NCBI GenBank assembly: GCA_024635735.1 | Contig: JAGXII010000197.1 | Coordinates: 1-9,821 of the forward strand | DNA length: 9,821 nucleotides | Direction of reading: 5' to 3' | Origin: Christiangramia sp. | GTDB lineage: Bacteria > Bacteroidota > Bacteroidia > Flavobacteriales > Flavobacteriaceae | In this document: positions 1 to 5,494 of the stretch, one piece after another | Position numbering within the stretch: the stretch's first letter is position 1 | How the letters are laid out: each line of letters opens with the position of its first letter | The notes under the pieces: model-generated | What the model saw: the letters and a program-made list of their open reading frames with translations, nothing else | Databases searched by the model: none | What the model was told of the DNA's origin: nothing | Position numbers and translations under genes: made by a program

Positions 1-112
1 TCACAGTTAGGCTCAAAATTACTGTTTTTTCAATATTATTGCCCAAAGCAATGACCAATATGGTCAGATCTCATACTGAAGCGAATAAAATCCACCCCAA
101 ACCATTAGGGTT
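1..112. other. Non-coding stretch downstream of the peptidase E-like gene with short inverted repeats
   Basis: No gene is supported here. ATTGC/GCAAT (38-42 and 48-52, 5-nt loop) abuts the perfect TGACCA/TGGTCA repeat (52-57 and 61-66, 3-nt centre). A third stem, AGGGTTT/AAACCCT (107-113 and 116-122), overlaps the peptidase stop codon. On the minus strand a run of six As, not Ts, follows, so a classic terminator is not seen. The plus strand has a 40-codon open frame from the left edge ending at 123-125 that could be the tail of a convergent gene, but nothing in it is recognisable. Confidence 0.25.
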
Positions 113-730
113 TCAAAACCCTTGAACACTTACCTTTTCACCTTTAATTAACAGGACTTGAGCGTTGCTTATAGGATATAGGTCTAACTCAGATCCGTAT
201 TTTGAAATTATTTTCTCCACGGTCTTCTTAAATGGAAAATTCGTATGATGGGGCAAGGGGTATACCTTTGTCATATTCAATGCTGAGAAATCGTGCAGGT
301 CCCTGGCCTTGGTGTGGTCGTCCATGCTGCTGGCATAGGTGATATCGGGTGCCATTATCATTGAGCCGGCAGACTCGCCAATGTACAGTTTCCCTGAATG
401 GATTTGGTCCATGATAAGCTTGTCAGCCTTCGTGCGTCTCAACTCCTGAAGCAAGAAAAAGGTGTTGCCGCCTGAAATGTATATGTAATGGTTTTGCTGA
501 AGTTTGTCAGTTATTTCCCCAGGTGTTGCTATGGATATTTCTAACTCATCAATGGCTAGTCCTAGTTTTTCGAGCGCTTTTTTGCCAGCCCCGACATAAA
601 ATTTCACCTTCTCTGGAATGCTTGCGGTGGGAATAAAGGTTATGGTTTTTCCTTTTAGGTCTTCCTCGGCAAAATCGACCAGCAGACTTGCTACGTCTTT
701 AAAGGACGATGCTAAAAACATTTTTTTCAT
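113..730 (-). CDS. Peptidase E (S51) family protein / type 1 glutamine amidotransferase-like
   Basis: A 205-aa soluble protein of the S51 family, a common length for it. The nucleophile elbow is IGESAGSMIM, which places the serine at residue 120. ISGGNT at 85-90 and the IPTAS segment at 33-37 are further family marks. His161 or His162 (PLPHHTNFPF) is the likely catalytic base. The acidic member is not certain; Asp137 or Asp138 are candidates. Known peptidase E hydrolyses dipeptides with N-terminal aspartate, and relatives include cyanophycinase. This protein belongs to the more divergent branch, so the substrate should not be assumed. There is no signal peptide, so it is cytoplasmic. The start ATG at 728-730 is supported by an AAAGG 6 nt upstream. 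It sits 33 nt after the AraC gene, suggesting cotranscription. It is intact, with stop at 113-115. Confidence 0.88.
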   Translation of the reverse strand: MKKMFLASSFKDVASLLVDFAEEDLKGKTITFIPTASIPEKVKFYVGAGKKALEKLGLAIDELEISIATPGEITDKLQQNHYIYISGGNTFFLLQELRRTKADKLIMDQIHSGKLYIGESAGSMIMAPDITYASSMDDHTKARDLHDFSALNMTKVYPLPHHTNFPFKKTVEKIISKYGSELDLYPISNAQVLLIKGEKVSVQGF

Positions 731-736
731 TTTCTG

Positions 737-741
737 CCTTT
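737..741 (-). promoter_or_regulatory. Shine-Dalgarno-like site for the peptidase E-like gene
   Basis: On the minus strand AAAGG lies 6 nt before the ATG at 728-730 and fixes that start. It is the only convincing ribosome binding site in front of a gene here; the other starts have none, which is usual in Bacteroidota. Confidence 0.5.
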
Positions 742-763
742 ATAATGATTAATTATTGCAAAG

Positions 764-1507
764 CTACTTTGCTTTTAAGACGGATAATTGTAGAAATCGG
801 TCGTTTGGGTTTTTAAAAAGCTGTCCAGGAGATTTGTCTGTATATTTCTTAATCTCCTTGATGTAATGCGCCTGGTCTGTAAAGGCCTGTTCAGGATAAA
901 GTTTGCCTGCAACAATGCCCGGGTAGGATGCATTACAACGAACGATATTAATAAACGTTTTTAAGGAAAAGCCAAATTGCGTATTGAAATAGCGGTTTAT
1001 TTGCCGACTGCTCCAGCCTACCCTTTGGGATAATTCGCTAACAGTCTGAAATTCCTCACTATAAATAATATGGAAAAGTTTAAGCTTACGATTGTCTATT
1101 TTGGGTTGCTCGTTTAAGAGTCCGGTCATGGTCTCGGATAAATCAGAAGCAAATCCTTCAAATTCAGTACATTTTGATTTGTGTATGTCCCAAAAGTCCT
1201 TGGGAAGGATGGTCATGCTATTGAGGAGTGCTTTCAGTCCAGTTTTTAACAGGTATTCAGAGGCTAGTATTTTGAAACGAACGGCTAACAGGGTGGTTCC
1301 TTTCGTAACTGTTATATTTATTGGCTTGGTCCAAATCCCCGTCAGATAAATATTTTGCAATTCATTGTTCTCAAAATCAACCACTAAATCAAAGCAAGCA
1401 TCAGGTATAAGGGTGTATTCGACATCTTCACCCGAGTGATCATATCTCCAAAAGCATTTGACAAAAGCTTTTAAACTTTCATTTGGGTATATTTCTTTGT
1501 AATCCAT
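764..1507 (-). CDS. AraC-family transcriptional regulator with DUF6597-like N-terminal domain
   Basis: A 247-aa regulator if started at the ATG at 1505-1507 (MDYKEIYPNESL). The N-terminal domain, about 5-105, has the DUF6597 pattern: FVKCFWRYD, then YTLIPDACFDLVVDF, then ITVTKGTTLLAVRFK. The C-terminal AraC DNA-binding domain, about 150-235, has a first helix-turn-helix at VSELSQRVGWSSRQINRYF and a second around FTDQAHYIKEIKKYTDKSPG; the tail NPNDRFLQLS is common in Bacteroidota members. The frame extends upstream to an ATG at 1526-1528 and a GTG at 1559-1561, giving up to 265 aa. The GTG sits about where transcription from the candidate promoter at 1566-1596 would begin, and the residues between are not family-like, so the ATG at 1507 is preferred. 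No start has a Shine-Dalgarno. The S51 peptidase gene follows after 33 nt, probably in the same transcript. The inducer and target genes are unknown. Confidence 0.88.
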   Translation of the reverse strand: MDYKEIYPNESLKAFVKCFWRYDHSGEDVEYTLIPDACFDLVVDFENNELQNIYLTGIWTKPINITVTKGTTLLAVRFKILASEYLLKTGLKALLNSMTILPKDFWDIHKSKCTEFEGFASDLSETMTGLLNEQPKIDNRKLKLFHIIYSEEFQTVSELSQRVGWSSRQINRYFNTQFGFSLKTFINIVRCNASYPGIVAGKLYPEQAFTDQAHYIKEIKKYTDKSPGQLFKNPNDRFLQLSVLKAK

Positions 1508-1565
1508 TGCTAAGGTTCGTATTATCATATAAGTACAGTTCTGGCAAATCTGTTTGGTCACATAA

Positions 1566-1596
1566 TAAATCTACAATTAGATGGTCTAAAGTCAAA
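1566..1596 (-). promoter_or_regulatory. Candidate Bacteroidota-type promoter for the AraC gene
   Basis: On the minus strand TTTG (1596-1593) is followed by exactly 19 nt and then TAGATTTA (1573-1566). This matches seven of eight bases of the -7 box TAnnTTTG at a normal spacing. Transcription would start near 1559, leaving a leader of about 50 nt before the ATG at 1507. The motif is short and the region AT-rich, so this remains a candidate. Confidence 0.4.
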
Positions 1597-1645
1597 TGCG
1601 AGAATTTATATCCATTTTTTCAACCACGCTAGTTAATAAGGCAAG

Positions 1646-1667
1646 GTAGAAAAAAGCCCTTTTCTAC
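1646..1667 (-). terminator. Possible transcript-end hairpin between the hybrid kinase and AraC genes
   Basis: GTAGAAAA (1646-1653) is the perfect reverse complement of TTTTCTAC (1660-1667), with a 6-nt loop. On the minus strand it reads as an 8-bp stem with a T-rich second arm, but no T-run follows. It lies about 130 nt after the kinase stop and before the AraC promoter candidate, the expected place for the end of the signalling operon. Confidence 0.3.
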
Positions 1668-1705
1668 AAGCGCTGTTTGTTTTAGCCCAATTTTATCCAA
1701 CGGTT

Positions 1706-1733
1706 AAGAGATACCCATTGTACGGGTTCTCTT
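1706..1733 (-). other. Hairpin in the 3' region of the hybrid kinase gene
   Basis: AAGAGA (1706-1711) plus ACCC (1713-1716) pairs with GGGT (1724-1727) plus TCTCTT (1728-1733), ten pairs with a single bulged T at 1712 and a 7-nt loop. It starts about 60 nt after the kinase stop. No T-run follows on the minus strand, so if it marks a transcript end it does so without a standard tail. Confidence 0.35.
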
Positions 1734-1795
1734 TGCTCATCAATAAAACGGTAAATAAATGGCGTAAATCATTTCAAGATACTGAGAAGCAGTTT

Positions 1796-4700
1796 TTATT
1801 CTATTTTTAAATGCTTTTTTATGGATGCAAATAATTTTTCTTTATTTATCGGTTTGGATATAAAGTCATCGCAACCATGTCTTAATGCCCGTTGTTTATC
1901 TGATTCTGTAGAGTAGGCAGTTTGGGCAATAATTGGCAGATTTGGAAATTTTGATTTGATCTTTTCTGTTGCCTCATGTCCGTTCATTACAGGCATTTTT
2001 ATGTCCATTAAAACAAGGTCGATGTTTTCGTTTTTCATGCAAATATCAAAAGCTTCTTTGCCGTTTAGAGCATGGATAAGCTGGTAGTTTTGAGGTGATT
2101 TTGCTTCAAATAGGGCTTCGATGAATAAGTAGTTAACTTCTTCATCCTCAGCAATAAGTATTGTATAGTTCTTATCTGGTCTTGAATGCTCAGTTTTGTT
2201 TTTTAAATTGGTTGCATGGCTTTTGTTGGCCGCTTTGTAAGGTAAGGTAACATAAAAAACTGAACCCTGGCCTTTTTTCGATTCCAGAGAAATATCCCCA
2301 CCTAAGAGGTGTGCGTTTTCTTTTGATATCGACAGGCCTAATCCCAAACCACCATGCTTACTGGATATTTCTTTATCTTCCTGCGAGAATCGATCAAAGA
2401 TGATTTGATGGTTTTTAGGGGAAATGCCAATACCTGTATCTTTAACATATAGTTTCAATCGTTCGTTTTCAATGAAATATCCAAATTCAACAAATCCTTC
2501 ATTCGTAAATTTCAAAGCATTTTCTAAAAGGTTGCTAACAATTTTATTCAGTCTTGTTTTGTCTGAAATTATATAGCTTTGGTCATCATGGAACCCTTTT
2601 TTTAGGTACAATGGAATGTTTCGTTCTTTGGACTTCAGGTCGAAAATTGAAAAAAGCTCCATTAAAAAATCATTCAGGCTGAATTCTGTTTCATATGATT
2701 TTTCTTGTTTGGTTTCCAAGGTTGATATTTCAAGCAGGTCATCAATGATACGTAGTAGCTGGTGACTGCTGTTTTGGACAATTTTGGAGTAATATTTTCT
2801 TCTTTCATCAGATAAGCCTGGTTCATCCAGCATGTCAGAAAAACCGATAATGCCGTTCATTGGTGTGCGTATCTCGTGCGACATGTTGTTGAGGAATTCT
2901 GTTTTCAGGCGGTCGCTTTCTTCGGCTTTTTCTTTGGCCGAAACCAACTCTTCCAGCATCTTTTTTCTTTCGGAGATGTCTTCCTGAATACTTACAAAAT
3001 TTGTTATAGCTGCCTTGCTATTAACAATGGGGGATATAACCGTTTTTACCCAGAATAAATCTCCGTTTTTCTTCTTATTGAGTATTTCTCCTTCCCAGTC
3101 CTTGCCCGAAAGAATGGTATTCCAAAGCTTCTGGAAAAATGTTGTGGATTGATGGCCGGATTCTAAAAAATGGGGGGTATTGCCCTTTGCCTCTTGAAAA
3201 GAATAGCCTGTTAATTTTGTGAAAAATGGGTTGACATATTCGATAATGCCTTCTCTGTTGGTTATCACGACAGAGACCGAACTTTGTTCAACAGCTCTGG
3301 AGAGTTTATTGGTTTTCTCTTCACTGCGTTGCCGATCGATAAACATACTTAATTCATGGGCTACCAATTCCATGATTTCAATGCTCCTTTGGTCATAAAT
3401 GTCGGGGTTGTTGTAGTTTTGAACCACAACGACCCCTAAAATGGTGTCTTCTACTTTTAAGGGAACGCCAATCCAGGCTTCAGCAGAGGTTCCGAATAGC
3501 TCAATGATTCCCTCATTATGTAAGCGCATGATCTCGTTCTTTCGCAACAGTACTGGTTGGTTTTGTTTGATAACATAGCCTGTAAGAGATTTTTCTGCGG
3601 GCCATTCGGGTATTTGCTCCTTCTCATTTTCATCTACATTTGCCCTCATGATGCCAGTTTCTCCATCATAGAAGGCAATTAAGATGTTTTTTGCATCAAT
3701 AATCTTATTCAGTTCATTTTTGAAAGAATTTAACAGCTCATTAAGATCTTTTGTGGTAATGGTTGCCCGGGCAATTTTGTACTGTAATTGATTTAAAGCC
3801 TCTGCATTTTTAATTTTGCTAAGGTCAAGATCCACACAAAACAATTCAGGCCTGCTGCCTTCTTTATTAAGGATAGTATGGCTGGAAAAGACTGGTACCC
3901 GCAATCCATCTTTTTTTAAAAGAGATAACTCAGATGGTGGGATGGCTATTCGGGTTTTGGACATGTTACGGATCTCTTCTGCTACTCTTTCCTGCATTTC
4001 AGGAGGGATGATGAGATCGAGGATGTTTTGGCCGATGGCTTCTTCGTTGGTATAGCCGTAAAGCTTCTCAGAAGCTTCATTCCAGTAAATGACCGTACCA
4101 TCCATTTGGTAACCCTGTACCGATATAGAAGGGATATCCTGAAGCAAACTGCGGAAACGGTTTTCACTTTCCTTTATTGCTGCCTCTGCTTCTTTGCGTT
4201 CTTTAATGTTCCGGGCCACAATCTGAATTCCCTTAATTGCTCCGTTCTCGGTAATCTCAGATGTGTTGAGTTCAAAAGGAGTAACTTTTCCGGATTTATT
4301 GACAATTCCAACTTCAAAGGGCGCTTTGATATTCTCTCCCCTTAGCCGTTTTTGAATACGATGCATCGCTACATTATAAGACTCCGGGGTGAGTATCTTC
4401 TGAATGTTAAGACCTTCTATTTCGTCTTTTTTATAACCTGTTTCGTCTTCAATTATTCGACTCATATAAGTGATCCTACCTTGCAAATCCATGATGGCGA
4501 TTACGTCCGAGGTATTCTCTGCCAGACTGCGGAATTTTTCTTCGCTCGCCCGAAGTGCTTCCGCTGTTTTTTGATAATAGGCTTTTACCTCCACTTCTTC
4601 CAGTGCCTGCTTCACGGCCAGAGGCAGTTTTTCGAGTTTATCTTTAGAAATATAGTTAACAGCACCCAGCTTAAGCAATTCAACGGCAGTTTCTTCACCG

Positions 4701-4984
4701 ATGGTGCCTGATACGCAGATGAATGGCGTCTTGGGGCAAAGCTCCCGGCTAATTTGTAATGCCCTGAATCCATCAAAACCCGATAGTTTAAAATCAGCCA
4801 GGATGAGGTCGAAATTATTCTTGCGCAGTGCAGCAGTGAAGCCTGCTTCCTTTTCAACATGGGTTACATCCGGGCAAAAACCCGCTTTTGATAACTGCTC
4901 GTGAATTAATTCCAGATCCCTGATTGAATCCTCCAGGACAAGGATTTTAAGCTCAGAACTTTCGGTATCGGTTTTTGTCTTCAT
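1796..4984 (-). CDS. Hybrid histidine kinase, REC-PAS-PAS-GAF-PAS-HisKA-HATPase-REC
   Basis: A 1062-aa soluble hybrid kinase with no membrane segment. Domains in order: an N-terminal receiver, about 12-130, with acidic Glu18 and Asp19, acceptor Asp64 (ILADFKLSG), Ser92/Thr94 and Lys114; PAS about 145-263; PAS about 273-392; GAF about 395-552; PAS about 558-672, ending EDISERKK; HisKA with phospho-acceptor His703 in NNMSHEIRTPMNGIIGFSDM; HATPase with N box NLLENALKFT (818-827), G1 DTGIG (849-853), F box FDRF (863-866) and G2 GGLGLGL (878-884); and a C-terminal receiver, about 940-1060, with acidic Glu946, Asp947 and Glu948, acceptor Asp994, Thr1022 and Lys1044. Both receivers and the kinase core look intact. 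A receiver at the N-terminus suggests that kinase activity is itself set by phosphorylation, possibly by the kinase encoded upstream. The C-terminal receiver would normally pass phosphate on through an HPt protein, but none is encoded here. The ATG at 4982-4984 starts 3 nt after the regulator's stop. The GAF domain has no cysteine, so a bilin attached there is unlikely. Confidence 0.94.
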   Translation of the reverse strand: MKTKTDTESSELKILVLEDSIRDLELIHEQLSKAGFCPDVTHVEKEAGFTAALRKNNFDLILADFKLSGFDGFRALQISRELCPKTPFICVSGTIGEETAVELLKLGAVNYISKDKLEKLPLAVKQALEEVEVKAYYQKTAEALRASEEKFRSLAENTSDVIAIMDLQGRITYMSRIIEDETGYKKDEIEGLNIQKILTPESYNVAMHRIQKRLRGENIKAPFEVGIVNKSGKVTPFELNTSEITENGAIKGIQIVARNIKERKEAEAAIKESENRFRSLLQDIPSISVQGYQMDGTVIYWNEASEKLYGYTNEEAIGQNILDLIIPPEMQERVAEEIRNMSKTRIAIPPSELSLLKKDGLRVPVFSSHTILNKEGSRPELFCVDLDLSKIKNAEALNQLQYKIARATITTKDLNELLNSFKNELNKIIDAKNILIAFYDGETGIMRANVDENEKEQIPEWPAEKSLTGYVIKQNQPVLLRKNEIMRLHNEGIIELFGTSAEAWIGVPLKVEDTILGVVVVQNYNNPDIYDQRSIEIMELVAHELSMFIDRQRSEEKTNKLSRAVEQSSVSVVITNREGIIEYVNPFFTKLTGYSFQEAKGNTPHFLESGHQSTTFFQKLWNTILSGKDWEGEILNKKKNGDLFWVKTVISPIVNSKAAITNFVSIQEDISERKKMLEELVSAKEKAEESDRLKTEFLNNMSHEIRTPMNGIIGFSDMLDEPGLSDERRKYYSKIVQNSSHQLLRIIDDLLEISTLETKQEKSYETEFSLNDFLMELFSIFDLKSKERNIPLYLKKGFHDDQSYIISDKTRLNKIVSNLLENALKFTNEGFVEFGYFIENERLKLYVKDTGIGISPKNHQIIFDRFSQEDKEISSKHGGLGLGLSISKENAHLLGGDISLESKKGQGSVFYVTLPYKAANKSHATNLKNKTEHSRPDKNYTILIAEDEEVNYLFIEALFEAKSPQNYQLIHALNGKEAFDICMKNENIDLVLMDIKMPVMNGHEATEKIKSKFPNLPIIAQTAYSTESDKQRALRHGCDDFISKPINKEKLFASIKKHLKIE

Positions 4985-4987
4985 CGT

Positions 4988-5428
4988 TTATTCCATTGGA
5001 GGTTCTTCGTTTAGCATGCCCCAAAACACGCCAATGTGCTTTACGGCATCCAAAAAATCCTTGAAATCTACTGGTTTCACCACATAGGCATTTACGCCAA
5101 GGGCATAGCATTTCTTCAGGTCGGGTTCCTCGCGTGAAGCTGTGAGCATCACTACGGGAAGCATTTTTAAATTGGCATCGTTTCGGATGGCTTCCAGAAC
5201 TTCAATGCCATCCATGCGGGGCATTTTAATATCAAGCAGCAGAACAACAGGATTTCCCTTTTTTCGGTTCCTGAACCGACCTTCATAATTCAGGTATTCC
5301 AAAACTTCCACCCCGTCCTTAACATAAACTACATGGTTGGCCAGTTTGTGCTCCTTCAATGCCTCAATGGTAAGTTCTGCATCCCTCGGATCGTCCTCGG
5401 CTAACAATATGGTTTTTAACTCATTCAT
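4988..5428 (-). CDS. Single-domain response regulator, CheY/Rcp1-like
   Basis: A 146-aa protein made only of a receiver domain. The acidic pocket is Glu11, Asp12, Asp13 (LLAEDDPRD), the phospho-acceptor is Asp66 (VVLLLDIKMPRMDG), and the switch residues are Thr96 (MLTAS), Tyr115 and Lys118 (VVKP). The long loop after NYEGRF (about 47-60) and the FWGMLNEEPP tail near 135-144 are typical of Rcp1-type regulators. These are the partners of phytochrome-like kinases such as Cph1. That matches the kinase encoded 66 nt upstream, so phosphotransfer from its His690 to Asp66 is inferred. There is no DNA-binding or enzyme domain, so the output must be through protein contact or by passing the phosphate on. 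The stop at 4988-4990 lies 3 nt before the next kinase's start, a strong sign of cotranscription and translational coupling. The ATG at 5426-5428 has no Shine-Dalgarno. Confidence 0.95.
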   Translation of the reverse strand: MNELKTILLAEDDPRDAELTIEALKEHKLANHVVYVKDGVEVLEYLNYEGRFRNRKKGNPVVLLLDIKMPRMDGIEVLEAIRNDANLKMLPVVMLTASREEPDLKKCYALGVNAYVVKPVDFKDFLDAVKHIGVFWGMLNEEPPME

Positions 5429-5494
5429 AATTGTAATTGTTAGGCTTTTTGTCTTTCGATTTTTTTAAGGTCTTTAAGCGTAAAGATGTTGATG

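Noticed and set aside
748..759. 12-mer ATTAATTATTGC shared with 9395-9406, both upstream of minus-strand genes
   Set aside because: Several shared AT-rich 12-mers are expected by chance in a window of this size, and the distances to the two starts differ.
3816..4345. Plus-strand ORFs opposite the hybrid kinase (and similar ones opposite the PocR kinase)
   Set aside because: They are shadows of the minus-strand coding frames, with compositions unlike real proteins and no family signature.
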